DNA from: PXAP01 sp046483315
Lineage (GTDB): Bacteria; Bacteroidota; Bacteroidia; Bacteroidales; PUMT01
DNA length: 64,000 nt
NCBI GenBank assembly: GCA_046483315.1
Contig: JAWODJ010000021.1
Span: forward strand, 1-64,000
Direction: 5' to 3'
Shown here: piece after piece, positions 36,413 to 45,921 of the stretch
Layout of the letters: every line of letters starts with the position of its first letter
Numbering within the stretch: position 1 is the stretch's first letter
Notes under the pieces: model-generated
What the model saw: the letters and a program-made list of their open reading frames with translations, nothing else
Database searches by the model: none
Told to the model about the DNA's origin: nothing
Made by a program: the position numbers and the translations under genes

Positions 36413-37069
36413 TTAAAAAAGGTTAAATATTTCTTTAACAACGGCGTTTGCTCCATCAGCGATGTGCAGTATGTTGGCATCCAGCATATAACATGGAGTT
36501 GTAACGAGTTTATATTTAGGGTCAACTATAACTTCCCCGTGGCTTGTCTTCTTATGGACCGCTCCCATGCTTTCCAGAACATTTATTGTTGCCTTGTCTT
36601 CTCCAATTGTTAATTCGGGCTTGTCCAGGATTTTTGCCATTAAAACGGGAGAAATGCAAAGGGCACCAATAGGTTTACCTGTTTTAACCATTTCATTTAC
36701 CACTCTTTCAACTTCAGGAATGACCCTGCAATTCTCACCTTCAAAAGCAAAGTTTGAGAGGTTTTTTGCAACTCCGAATCCTCCCGGAAATATAACAGCA
36801 TCAAAATCCTCTGCCCTGAAATCGTCAAGTGCCTTTATATTACCCCTTGCTATTCTTGCTGATTCAATGAGAACGTTCCTGGTCTGATCAGTTTCATCTC
36901 CTGATGTATGATCTATTACATGATGCTGGGGTATATCAGGTGCAAATATTTCATATTCTCCCCGGTTTTTCATGATGGCATAAAGAGTCATGGTTGCTTC
37001 ATGTATCTCACTGCCGTCAAAAACTCCGCAACCGGCAAGTATTACTGCGAATCTTTTCTTTTTTTCCAT
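36413..37069 (-). CDS. elbB: ElbB-type glyoxalase-like protein (DJ-1/PfpI superfamily)
   Basis: 218 residues. FAVILAGCGVFDGSEIHEA and FPGGFGVAKNLSNFAFEG are ElbB signatures, and IGALCISPVLM carries the nucleophile-elbow Cys. E. coli ElbB has glyoxalase activity and was linked to isoprenoid synthesis. Its physiological role is unsettled. It is monocistronic. Confidence 0.93.
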   Translation of the reverse strand: MEKKKRFAVILAGCGVFDGSEIHEATMTLYAIMKNRGEYEIFAPDIPQHHVIDHTSGDETDQTRNVLIESARIARGNIKALDDFRAEDFDAVIFPGGFGVAKNLSNFAFEGENCRVIPEVERVVNEMVKTGKPIGALCISPVLMAKILDKPELTIGEDKATINVLESMGAVHKKTSHGEVIVDPKYKLVTTPCYMLDANILHIADGANAVVKEIFNLF

Positions 37070-37138
37070 TTTATGAGGTTTTTAACGGGTTATGTTTAAA
37101 ATCACAATTTATATAAATGTCTGAAGAATAAAAACCGG

Positions 37139-38563
37139 TTATACACCTTTGCGTTTAAAAATGGTCAGGATTGTAAGTATGAGGATTTGAAAATCTACAA
37201 ATATTGACATATTTTCAAGATAAATGATATCATATTTCAATCTTTGTATCATTTGATCCACGTTCTCGGCATATCCATATCTTACCTGCCCCCAGGAAGT
37301 GATCCCAGGCTTTATTCTTAAAAGATGATTGTAGTGAGGTGCTTTTTTCACTATCTGGTTGATATAATATTTCCTTTCCGGACGGGGTCCGACGACAGAC
37401 ATGTCTCCTTTGAGAACATTGATAAAATTAGGAATCTCGTCAAGCCTTGTTTTCCTGAGAAAGCGTCCTGCCTTTGTAATTCTTCCGTCGTTGGCGGAAG
37501 AGAGCTCGGGTCCGTTTATCTCGGCATTATCGATCATTGTCCGGAATTTGTATATTTTAAACGGCTTACCGTTCCTGCCGATGCGTTCGTGGCTGTATAT
37601 CACCGGGCCTTTGGAGCTGATCTTTATCCATATCGCTATAATAAATGAAAGCGGCAGGAATAATATCAGAACAAGTAACGAAAAGAGTATGTCAAGTATT
37701 TGTTTAAGGTTTTTTTGCCAGGCGGGCATCAGTTTATGTGAGATCTGGATAAGAGGTGTTTCTATAATTGTATCTATATGTACCCTCCCTGTAAGAATAT
37801 CATACATGCCCGGAATGGCTTTAATTGTAATTCCTTTATAGTCTAACTTGTTTATTATATTTTCAATTTTCCCGTGTTCTGTCGATTCTATGGCAATTAT
37901 AACTTCTTCCACATTATATTTGGAAATAATCCCGGGCAACTGATCAAGTCCGCCAAGATGATCCAGAAGCCCCGCAAGAGGATATTGCTTTTTACCGTTA
38001 ATGTTAATAAAGCCAATAAAGTTATTGCCTGTGGACCTGATCTGGTTATTTATCTCCCTGAAAATCTCAACCGCTTTTTTGTCACTGCCAATGATAATGG
38101 TGTTAAAACCTATCCTGCCCCTGCGAATGGCAGAGATTGTCTTTGATGTTATTATTAACCTTGGTATATAAGAAATAAGAAAATGAATGCAGAAAAAAGC
38201 GATCAGATAATTAATGAAACTTAAACCACTTTTTGAAATACTGTTTGCATAGAAAAGATAAATGAAGATTAACACCGTTCCGGATATAGTTGTAATAACT
38301 GATGCGCCTAATTCTTTCAGACGGGACCGGCGGTAAAGGTCACGGTATAAGCCCAGGAAAAGATTTATCAGTATCCAGAAAGGCGGCAGAAATATCAGTC
38401 CCTTGATTAATAACGGATCACTTGTTCCGGAATTTATAATAGAAAATTTCCATGCGGCAGGATCTTTTAGAATAAAAAAATAAAACAACAACCAGCTCAA
38501 CAGGGCAGAAAGTATGTCTCCGGCAAGATATTTTATCAACTGTTTCTTTGGGTTCTTACCCAT
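37139..38563 (-). CDS. Polyprenyl-phosphate sugar-1-phosphate transferase (exopolysaccharide/O-antigen initiation)
   Basis: 474 residues. Four to five N-terminal membrane segments (about 10-150) precede a Rossmann-like CoA-binding region (about 155-255; RIGFNTIIIGSDKKAVEI). The C-terminal Bac_transf domain has a membrane re-entrant helix (KQILDILFSLLVLILFLPLS), then YSHERIGRNGKPFKIYKFRT, RKTRLDEIPNFINVLKGDMS and VGPRPE. It transfers a sugar phosphate to undecaprenyl phosphate. I use the ATG at 38563, which overlaps the upstream gene's stop as ATGGGTAA, over the upstream ATG at 38584. AT-rich relative to neighbours. Confidence 0.9.
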   Translation of the reverse strand: MGKNPKKQLIKYLAGDILSALLSWLLFYFFILKDPAAWKFSIINSGTSDPLLIKGLIFLPPFWILINLFLGLYRDLYRRSRLKELGASVITTISGTVLIFIYLFYANSISKSGLSFINYLIAFFCIHFLISYIPRLIITSKTISAIRRGRIGFNTIIIGSDKKAVEIFREINNQIRSTGNNFIGFININGKKQYPLAGLLDHLGGLDQLPGIISKYNVEEVIIAIESTEHGKIENIINKLDYKGITIKAIPGMYDILTGRVHIDTIIETPLIQISHKLMPAWQKNLKQILDILFSLLVLILFLPLSFIIAIWIKISSKGPVIYSHERIGRNGKPFKIYKFRTMIDNAEINGPELSSANDGRITKAGRFLRKTRLDEIPNFINVLKGDMSVVGPRPERKYYINQIVKKAPHYNHLLRIKPGITSWGQVRYGYAENVDQMIQRLKYDIIYLENMSIFVDFQILILTILTIFKRKGV

Positions 38564-39482
38564 TATTAAATCCTGCTTTTTCATTAATCTTCATTGAAAG
38601 TTCCGCTATTCTGAATATTTCAAACAGATCTTTGTTTGATGTGCTTTTGCTCATTATGGAGTTATAGAGAGTCTCAAGCTCATTATTAAATAACTGACCG
38701 TTTCCTTTTTTAGGGTTTACTGCCCTGGAATTGACAGTAACACTTTTTTCCTGCTTTTCCAGGCTTAACAGTTTCTGATCCAGCATGTCAATTCTGAACA
38801 GGTTCCTTTTCTGATAAATATCTATAATAAAGGATTCTTTTTCAGTGATATTGGCAGCAAGTAAATTTGCAGCGGAACCATTATCAAAGTCGATTCTTGC
38901 GTTTATAAAGCATGTGTTCGATGCGTTTCGGGGCTGGCGGAAAGCCTGAATTTTTTTTATATTCAGGGGAATAAGGAAAAGAAGGGCATCAATCATTCTT
39001 AAGAGAGTTCTGTTAACGGATTCGGTGTTGCCATGAACTTGCTGATCAGGAATCATCAACTTTATTTCCAGAAATGAGGGATGAATTATTAACGGAAGGC
39101 AGGCCTGCAATGCCGGATTTGATCTCTCTATATTTTTCGTGTAAACCACAGTCTGGACCTCATCCCGCAACTTGATCAGGTAGGCTATTGCCTTTGCAGA
39201 GAGCCCGCATACATCCATCAGTAAAATATGTCTGGATTTTTTTAAGGCCATGGCAAGCAGATTCATTACACCCGGATAGGTTTTCCGGAAAATCAGAACA
39301 TCATTTTTATCAATAAGTTCTTCCTTAGATAATAAAGGTATTTTTTTCCCTGAGGTACTTTTATGTTGTGGTTTTTCATTATTATCCGGATAAAAGCATC
39401 CGGTCACCTTGAATCCGGGGTGCATTAGGAGCACTTCAAGCAGAGGGTTGGACAGGTTACCAACAAGACCGGTATAAAGCAT
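38556..39482 (-). CDS. Gfo/Idh/MocA-like Rossmann protein coupled to the sugar transferase
   Basis: 308 residues. The N-terminus (LVGNLSNPLLEVLLMHPGFKVTG) and the ordered beta-alpha repeats look like a Gfo/Idh/MocA NAD-binding domain. The usual GxGxxG is altered to GNLSNP, and the EKP motif is replaced by LLMDVCGLSAK. It may bind a nucleotide poorly or be a non-catalytic partner. Its stop overlaps the transferase start by 8 nt, so both are made together. Cell-envelope polysaccharide role inferred. Confidence 0.65.
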   Translation of the reverse strand: MLYTGLVGNLSNPLLEVLLMHPGFKVTGCFYPDNNEKPQHKSTSGKKIPLLSKEELIDKNDVLIFRKTYPGVMNLLAMALKKSRHILLMDVCGLSAKAIAYLIKLRDEVQTVVYTKNIERSNPALQACLPLIIHPSFLEIKLMIPDQQVHGNTESVNRTLLRMIDALLFLIPLNIKKIQAFRQPRNASNTCFINARIDFDNGSAANLLAANITEKESFIIDIYQKRNLFRIDMLDQKLLSLEKQEKSVTVNSRAVNPKKGNGQLFNNELETLYNSIMSKSTSNKDLFEIFRIAELSMKINEKAGFNNG

Positions 39483-39664
39483 ATAAACAAGTTTAATACA
39501 AAACTAAGGTATTTTGATCTTCTATCTCTCCGCAATTCATCATACTTATCAACTATCAGTTGTTAATTGCATTTGATTTTTAAGTGGGATTGAAGTTAAA
39601 ATTAATGTAATTTAGCAGTTCGGGCAAAAAACCATTTGTTTGAACCGTTAAATTACTTTTTGTA

Positions 39665-40309
39665 ATGAAGGATACATACCGCCATAAAGGGTTAAGAAGG
39701 AATCTTATCGAAGGTATCCGTTCCAAAGGGATTGATGATGAGAGGGTTTTACAGGCAATGATGAAAGTACCCCGGCACTACTTTATGGACACAGGTTTTG
39801 TTCAGTATGCCTATAAAGATCAGGCTTTTCCCATAGGTTGCGGACAGACTATATCACAGCCATATACTGTTGCCTTTCAGACCCGGCTGCTCGAGGTAAA
39901 CAGGCATGACAAGGTTCTTGAGGTGGGTACAGGCTCGGGATATCAGACCGCCATTCTGGTTGAAATGGGAGCAAAAGTTTATACTATAGAACGCCAGCGT
40001 GACTTATTTATTAAGGCACAATCTTTTTTACCTTCCATAGGTTACAAGGCAAATTTTTTTTATGGAGATGGTTATGAGGGACAGCTATCCTACGGGCCAT
40101 TTGACAGGATACTGATCACTGCAGGTGCCCGGGATATTCCTGATAAGTTGAAAGGGCAGCTAAAAATTGGCGGTATTATGGTTATACCTCTGGGTGACAG
40201 CAAATCACAGGTCATGACAAGAGTAATAAGAAAGAGTGAAGATGAGTTTGAAAAAACGGAACATGGTAGCTTTGTTTTTGTTCCTTTGTTAAAAGGCAAA
40301 TCAATGTAG
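39665..40309 (+). CDS. pcm: Protein-L-isoaspartate O-methyltransferase
   Basis: 214 residues. MKVPRHYFMD, GQTISQPYTVAFQTRLLE and VLEVGTGSGYQTAILVEMGA (SAM motif I) are clear PIMT signatures; the VPLLKG-like end is present. It repairs isoaspartyl residues using SAM. Followed by the MBL hydrolase gene after 13 bp. Confidence 0.95.
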   Translation: MKDTYRHKGLRRNLIEGIRSKGIDDERVLQAMMKVPRHYFMDTGFVQYAYKDQAFPIGCGQTISQPYTVAFQTRLLEVNRHDKVLEVGTGSGYQTAILVEMGAKVYTIERQRDLFIKAQSFLPSIGYKANFFYGDGYEGQLSYGPFDRILITAGARDIPDKLKGQLKIGGIMVIPLGDSKSQVMTRVIRKSEDEFEKTEHGSFVFVPLLKGKSM

Positions 40310-40322
40310 ATATTTTTAAGTT

Positions 40323-40964
40323 ATGATAAAAGTCCAGAAATTTGTTTTTAACCCGTTACAGGAGAACTCATTCCTCCTTTATGATGAATCCGGAGATTGT
40401 ATCCTCACAGATATGGGCAGCTACACAGTAGAGGAAAAAAAGGAGGTTATGTATTATATTGAAAACAATAAGCTTAACCCTGTTAAGATAGTTAATACAC
40501 ATTGTCATGTAGATCATCTTCTTGGTAATTCTTTTTTTAAGAACAAATTTAAGATACCGGTTGCAGCCCATGCAGACGATGAATTTATGATTTCCAGCGC
40601 TGTTGAACATGGAAGCATTTTCGGATTCGAAGTTGAAGCCCCGCCCGGAATAGATGAATACCTTGAGGAAGGGAAACCGCTGATTTTTGGTAATTCTTCT
40701 CTTGAAGTATTGCATGTGCCCGGACACTCTCCGGGAAGTGTTGCTTTGTTCAGCGATGAGGATTTATTTGTCATTGCCGGAGATGCATTGTTCAGTGGAA
40801 GCATAGGCCGTACCGACTTACCCGGGGGGGACTATGATACATTGATACAATCGATCTCTGAAAAACTCCTGACTCTCCCTCCCGAGGTAGTCGTTTATTG
40901 TGGGCATGGTCCGGAAACGACAATAGGAGAAGAGAGCAGGACAAACCCCTTTCTTAATTCCTGA
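40323..40964 (+). CDS. MBL-fold metallohydrolase (glyoxalase II-like)
   Basis: 213 residues, zinc hydrolase. NTHCHVDHLLGN is the HxHxDH metal motif, VPGHSPGSVALF, GDALFSGSIGRTDLPGGD and CGHGPET supply the remaining ligands. This pattern is that of glyoxalase II/persulfide dioxygenase-like thioester hydrolases. Substrate unknown. In operon with pcm. Confidence 0.93.
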   Translation: MIKVQKFVFNPLQENSFLLYDESGDCILTDMGSYTVEEKKEVMYYIENNKLNPVKIVNTHCHVDHLLGNSFFKNKFKIPVAAHADDEFMISSAVEHGSIFGFEVEAPPGIDEYLEEGKPLIFGNSSLEVLHVPGHSPGSVALFSDEDLFVIAGDALFSGSIGRTDLPGGDYDTLIQSISEKLLTLPPEVVVYCGHGPETTIGEESRTNPFLNS

Positions 40965-40978
40965 GATTTTTGTCAGTT

Positions 40979-40999
40979 CCCGTCACTTCCGGGTTTTTT
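40979..40999 (+). terminator. Weak terminator after the MBL hydrolase
   Basis: CCCG (40979-40982), 7-nt loop, CGGG (40990-40993), then six T. Short stem. Confidence 0.4.
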
Positions 41000-41149
41000 A
41001 CAACGCAGCAATTGTTTATAATACTATTGCAGTTATTGATATTGCGGAACATATTATGATTTTTGTCTTGTTTATCACCACGGCTAATTTTTATTTTTAC
41101 AATAAAATAGAAAATATATTGCACGTTAATATAATAAATAGTTTAAGGT

Positions 41150-44056
41150 ATGGCACTTGATAGTTTTGTATTACGTCATAACGGGCCCCGTCGTGAAGAT
41201 ATTGATACCATGCTTCAAAAGATTGGGGTTGATTCCATGGAAGAACTGATTGACAAAACCGTTCCGGAGTCCATAAGACTGGAGAACCCTATGAACCTTC
41301 CCGGGGAAGGTGTGAGTGAACATGAATACCTTCAACGTATCTGGGAGATTGTATCAAAAAATAAGGTTTACAGGTCATTTATCGGTCTCGGTTATTATAA
41401 TACCATTTTTCCCCCTGTAATACAGCGTAATATTCTGGAGAATCCCAGCTGGTATACTTCATATACACCCTATCAGGCAGAAATATCCCAGGGAAGGCTC
41501 GAAGCACTCCTTAATTTCCAGACCGTTATTACGGATCTGACCGGGATGGAGATTGCAAATGCCTCTTTACTTGATGAAGCTACTGCAGCCGCTGAGGCGA
41601 TGATAATGATGTTTAATTCCCGTTCCCGTGAAAAGGTTAAGTCGGGTGCTGTTAAGTTCTTTGTTGATGAGAATATCTTTCCTCAAAACCTTGCAGTAGT
41701 TAAGACCCGGGCCGTTCCCATGGGTATTGAACTTGTCACAGGAAGTTATTCGGAAACTGAACTTGATGAAGAATATTTCGGATTGATGGTTCAGTACCCT
41801 GCTGGAGACGGCAAAGTATGTGATTACCGTGATTTTGCCTCAAAAGCTTCCGGCAAGGATATATTTATAGGTGTTATAGCTGATATTCTTGGCCTTTCAT
41901 TGCTTATTCCTCCAGGTGAATGGGGTGCCGATGTTGTTGTGGGCTCAACGCAGCGTTTTGGTATCCCGCTGGGATACGGTGGCCCGCATGCCGGATACTT
42001 TGCAACACTTGAAAAGTTCAAGCGGCATATTCCAGGCAGGATAATAGGTGTTACTGTTGATGCACAAGGCAGACATGCCCTTAGAATGGCGCTCCAGACC
42101 AGGGAGCAGCATATCAAACGTGAGAGGGCAACCTCCAATATATGTACGGCACAGGCCTTGCTGGCCACCATGGCCGGGATGTATGCCGTATATCATGGAG
42201 CTGAAGGTTTGATCAGGATAGCCAGGCATGCGCATCAATGTGCAGGCACTCTGTCGACTCACCTGGAGAAACTGGGATATAACCAGCAAAATAGAGACTA
42301 TTTCGATACGCTTAAAGTTATTCTTCCTGAAGGTATAAATTCCGGGGATATTGAAAAAATTGCTCTTGAGAATCAGATTAATTTCTTTTATGCTGGTGAC
42401 GGTACAATTGGTATAAGTCTGGATGAGGCGACGCTTATTAAAGATATAAATCTAATCCTCGCTGTTTTTGCACAAGCAGCCGGAAAGGAGCCTCCGGTGG
42501 TTCGCGGTTTGGAAAATAAAATATTTTTTGACAGGAAATACTTTCGCAAAAGCTCTTTTTTGGCACTGGATGTTTTTAAAGCCTATCGTTCAGAAACAGA
42601 GATGATGAGGTATATCAAGAAGCTTGAGAGGAAGGATTTCAGTCTCACGCATTCAATGATATCACTTGGTTCGTGTACCATGAAGCTGAATGCTGCATCC
42701 CAGATGCTGTCATTGAGCTGGCCTGAGGTAGGAGGGATCCATCCCTTTGTGCCGGTTGGTCAGGCAGCCGGTTATCATGAACTTATGGAAGAACTTGCTG
42801 CCGATCTGTGTGAAATAACCGGTTTTGATGCGATATCATTCCAGCCCAATTCCGGAGCTGCAGGAGAGTATACCGGTCTGATGATAATCAGGGGATATCA
42901 CAATAACAGAAATGAAGGACACCGGAACATCTGCCTCATTCCTTCTTCAGCACATGGAACCAACCCGGCAAGTGCAGTGATGGCCGGTATGAATGTTGTC
43001 ATAGTTGAGTGTGATAAACATGGTAATGTTGACCTGGACGATCTTTGCTTAAAAGCTGAAAAGCACAGGGATAATCTTGCGGCTTTTATGGTTACATATC
43101 CTTCTACTCATGGGGTTTATGAGCCGGGGATCAAGGAAATGATCTCCATTATCCACGAAAACGGGGGTCAGGTATACATGGATGGTGCAAACATGAATGC
43201 ACAGGTGGGATTAACAAATCCTGCTATTGTGGGAGCGGACGTTTGTCATCTCAACCTTCACAAAACATTTGCAATACCTCATGGCGGCGGAGGACCGGGA
43301 ATGGGACCAATTGGTGTTGCCGCTCACCTGGTTGAGTTTTTACCCGGGCATCCGGTAATCACAACTGGTGGAGAGAAGGGAGCCGAGGCTATTGCTGCAG
43401 CCCCCTGGGGGAGTGCAAGTATCCTGACAATATCTCATGCCTATATTAAAATGCTTGGTGGACGGGGACTGACTGAGGCAACCAGGATTGCCATTCTGAA
43501 CGCCAACTATCTGGCAGCATCACTGAAAGATTACTATGATATTCTCTATAAAGGGATAAACGGTTTTGTGGCGCATGAAATGATACTTGACTGCAGGAAA
43601 TTCAGAAATGATAAGGATATTGAAATTACAGAGGCTGACATTGCCAAACGTCTTATGGATTATGGTTTTCATGCACCGACACTCTCATTCCCGGTTGCAG
43701 GGACTCTTATGGTGGAGCCCACGGAGAGCGAGTCACTTCATGAACTGAACAGATTTGTTGAGGCTATGATCAGTATACATAAGGAGATGATGGAGATACG
43801 TGACGGCAGGGCAGATAAAAAGAATAACGTACTTAAAAATGCTCCCCATACTTCCGAAGTTACTGTTTCGGATAACTGGGACCGGCCATATGGCAGGGAA
43901 AAAGCAGCCTACCCCCTTAAATGGATAACCGATAATAAATTCTGGCCAGCCGCAAGCCGGGTGGATGATGCTCATGGTGACCGTAATTTAATGTGCTCCT
44001 GTGCACCTCTGGATTCCTACCGGAGTAGTTTATTTGATTTCAAAAGTCTGGATTGA
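41150..44056 (+). CDS. gcvP: Glycine dehydrogenase (decarboxylating), P protein
   Basis: 968 residues, full-length homodimeric form with N- and C-terminal PLP-transferase halves. FVLRHNGPRREDIDTML opens the protein, and the PLP lysine is in HLNLHKTFAIPHGGGGPG in the C-terminal half. It decarboxylates glycine and passes the aminomethyl group to GcvH lipoate. gcvH and gcvT are elsewhere. No glycine riboswitch was seen in the 185-bp upstream region. Confidence 0.97.
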   Translation: MALDSFVLRHNGPRREDIDTMLQKIGVDSMEELIDKTVPESIRLENPMNLPGEGVSEHEYLQRIWEIVSKNKVYRSFIGLGYYNTIFPPVIQRNILENPSWYTSYTPYQAEISQGRLEALLNFQTVITDLTGMEIANASLLDEATAAAEAMIMMFNSRSREKVKSGAVKFFVDENIFPQNLAVVKTRAVPMGIELVTGSYSETELDEEYFGLMVQYPAGDGKVCDYRDFASKASGKDIFIGVIADILGLSLLIPPGEWGADVVVGSTQRFGIPLGYGGPHAGYFATLEKFKRHIPGRIIGVTVDAQGRHALRMALQTREQHIKRERATSNICTAQALLATMAGMYAVYHGAEGLIRIARHAHQCAGTLSTHLEKLGYNQQNRDYFDTLKVILPEGINSGDIEKIALENQINFFYAGDGTIGISLDEATLIKDINLILAVFAQAAGKEPPVVRGLENKIFFDRKYFRKSSFLALDVFKAYRSETEMMRYIKKLERKDFSLTHSMISLGSCTMKLNAASQMLSLSWPEVGGIHPFVPVGQAAGYHELMEELAADLCEITGFDAISFQPNSGAAGEYTGLMIIRGYHNNRNEGHRNICLIPSSAHGTNPASAVMAGMNVVIVECDKHGNVDLDDLCLKAEKHRDNLAAFMVTYPSTHGVYEPGIKEMISIIHENGGQVYMDGANMNAQVGLTNPAIVGADVCHLNLHKTFAIPHGGGGPGMGPIGVAAHLVEFLPGHPVITTGGEKGAEAIAAAPWGSASILTISHAYIKMLGGRGLTEATRIAILNANYLAASLKDYYDILYKGINGFVAHEMILDCRKFRNDKDIEITEADIAKRLMDYGFHAPTLSFPVAGTLMVEPTESESLHELNRFVEAMISIHKEMMEIRDGRADKKNNVLKNAPHTSEVTVSDNWDRPYGREKAAYPLKWITDNKFWPAASRVDDAHGDRNLMCSCAPLDSYRSSLFDFKSLD

Positions 44057-44176
44057 TAATCACAGAACAACAAATTGGCACAACTGTTGTTATAATAAAT
44101 ATAGGCAATTACAATATTACCGTTCAGGATAAGATGTATTGTTTTATATTGGATAACATTGAAAATAATCGGTTTT

Positions 44177-44578
44177 ATGAATTCAAATGATAATTCATTC
44201 AGGCATGATTTTGAAACATTGATGGCTCTTTTCAAGAAACTGGCCGACAAAATGTCAGAAGGGGAGATACCTGGAATGAATCCTCAATTTACAAACCAGT
44301 TTAAAATGATGCTGAGCCAGTATGAAATGATGAAGCATATGATGCCGGATGACATACCGGAACAGTTTCGGGAACCTTTCCGGCAGATGATGGAAAATAT
44401 GATATATCAGCTAAAAGAGGAGGTTGGAGAAGATATGGTTATTGCTTCTGAGAAACAGGAAGATAAGGACAGGACCATTGAAGAGATTGAACAGATGCTG
44501 AGCCGCCCTGGTCTTGAACCGGGCGAGATGGATAAATTACTGGATAAACTTGCCGATCTTAAATCAAAGAAGGGATGA
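44177..44578 (+). CDS. Small acidic helical protein of unknown function
   Basis: 133 residues from the ATG at 44177 (a TTG at 44159 is less likely). Very rich in Met, Glu and Lys, predicted helical (FETLMALFKKLADKM; EIEQMLSRPGLEPGEMDKLL). No signal peptide or cysteines. Not recognised. It follows gcvP by 120 bp and ends inside a bidirectional terminator. Confidence 0.7.
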   Translation: MNSNDNSFRHDFETLMALFKKLADKMSEGEIPGMNPQFTNQFKMMLSQYEMMKHMMPDDIPEQFREPFRQMMENMIYQLKEEVGEDMVIASEKQEDKDRTIEEIEQMLSRPGLEPGEMDKLLDKLADLKSKKG

Positions 44579-44597
44579 TTTCTTTCACCCCTTCTTT
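44566..44597. terminator. Bidirectional terminator overlapping a stop codon
   Basis: AAAGAAGGG (44566-44574) pairs with CCCTTCTTT (44589-44597), 14-nt loop. It overlaps the end of the 133-residue ORF and lies between convergent genes. Confidence 0.6.
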
Positions 44598-44670
44598 AAT
44601 TGATTTTCTTACTCCGTAAAATGTTAATCCCGTAGCAGCTGATCCGATTTTTATCCGCTTTACAATAAAT

Positions 44671-44910
44671 TTATCCTGAACAGCAGCAACCACCTGCAGC
44701 GCATCCACCCATAGCGGGAATGGCATCACGGTTGTTTGAGGATTTTGATTTTGCCATTTTGGGAGGCCTGTATTCATCACTTTTATATCCGCAATCCGGA
44801 CAGTCCGCTACTTTTTTGCTGCATGGCCCATACACAGGACTGGTATATTCCAGTACCTCACCTTCATTTTCGAAGATATTTCCGCATTTCTCACATTGAA
44901 ATTGTTCCAT
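44671..44910 (-). CDS. Small zinc-ribbon protein with Cys-rich tail
   Basis: 79 residues. Cys6/Cys9 (CEKC), Cys30, and Cys37/Cys40 (CPDC) form a likely zinc ribbon. The C-terminus is GGCAAGGCCCSG with Cys70, 75, 76 and 77, resembling metal-binding or maturation tails. Unrecognised beyond FmdB-like ribbon resemblance. It is upstream of, and on the opposite strand to, the Met-rich small protein. Confidence 0.7.
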   Translation of the reverse strand: MEQFQCEKCGNIFENEGEVLEYTSPVYGPCSKKVADCPDCGYKSDEYRPPKMAKSKSSNNRDAIPAMGGCAAGGCCCSG

Positions 44911-44958
44911 TTTCAGGTATGCTTAATTTATTTTACATGCAAATATATACATATAAAG

Positions 44959-45840
44959 CTAAATATTCAACAAATATTTATTTAACAACTCCTTACCTTT
45001 TTTAATTTCTTCCCGGCCGCTCGATTCTATTCCATACCAACCGCTGTATCCAGAATCCATTGCCAGTTTGATCATCTTTGCCGTTAATTCTTCGGTTGGC
45101 TGATTTCTGTAAGACATCCCACCGGCCCAGGGAAGAGTCTTTTGAAGATATTCATAATTATCATATTCTCCTCCGGGTCCGCGCCAATCGGGCAGTGTCC
45201 CGAAATACAAACTGTTAACCTCTTTCATCAACGCCGCCATCCAGTCCGGGTCATTTGAAACACCCCCATGGTTCTCAATCAGAACACTTATATTGGCAGG
45301 AACTGCGTATTCAAGCAACATATTGTATGATTCGGCTGCCCATTTTAGTGCCTCCTCCTTGTTTACCTCCCTGTCTCTTGGTCCAACGCAGTTAGTGCGG
45401 ATTGCATGGCAACCAAGAAACTGTGCGGCATCTATCCATTTTCTGTGGTTAATCTCAAACTGCCTGCGTTCCTTTCTGGTTGGTGAACAACCATCCCCTT
45501 CGGCGTCACACATAATTAGAACCATTGTTACACCATAATTATCAGCATTTCGTTTTAGCTGGTTGAGATAATTCATAGTTGGTACTCCCCACAGGGTGTT
45601 GACAAATTCTATACCGTCAATATCGAACACTTCACGGGCAATACGTGGAAAGTCCAGGTTGGTCCACTCACCTGCCCTGATTTCTCCAACAAGGGCCCAC
45701 TGGGCAAGTGAGATGTTGTTTTTGAGAACACGTGGCCGGGCTTCTGCTGATGATAAATTAAGAGCAGAAGGAGCGATCAACCCTGCAGCTCCAAGTGCAA
45801 CAGATTTTTCAATAAAACTGCGACGTGAAATAATATTCAT
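44959..45840 (-). CDS. Tat-exported sugar phosphate isomerase/epimerase family protein
   Basis: 293 residues. A twin-arginine signal (SRRSFIEK, Arg6-Arg7) is followed by a xylose-isomerase-like TIM barrel: DGIEFVNTLWG, ENHGGVSNDPDW (metal Glu and His), GTLPDWRG and YGIESSG near the end. Usually such proteins act on sugars or inositols. Cytosolic-type fold exported by Tat is common in Bacteroidota and Planctomycetes. Likely linked to the Gfo/Idh gene upstream (81 bp). Confidence 0.85.
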   Translation of the reverse strand: MNIISRRSFIEKSVALGAAGLIAPSALNLSSAEARPRVLKNNISLAQWALVGEIRAGEWTNLDFPRIAREVFDIDGIEFVNTLWGVPTMNYLNQLKRNADNYGVTMVLIMCDAEGDGCSPTRKERRQFEINHRKWIDAAQFLGCHAIRTNCVGPRDREVNKEEALKWAAESYNMLLEYAVPANISVLIENHGGVSNDPDWMAALMKEVNSLYFGTLPDWRGPGGEYDNYEYLQKTLPWAGGMSYRNQPTEELTAKMIKLAMDSGYSGWYGIESSGREEIKKGKELLNKYLLNI

Positions 45841-45921
45841 GATAAGTCCTCCGTATATTTATGTTAATAGTTATATTCAGTTTATGATAATTATTTTTCA
45901 CCAAAATCTTCAGCTATCTGT

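Noticed and set aside
40965..41149. Possible glycine riboswitch before gcvP
   Set aside because: No paired purine-rich aptamer core or tandem aptamer layout could be found.
44559..44780. 73-codon minus-strand ORF downstream of the zinc-ribbon gene
   Set aside because: It overlaps the zinc-ribbon gene in another frame and ends across the bidirectional terminator; likely chance.
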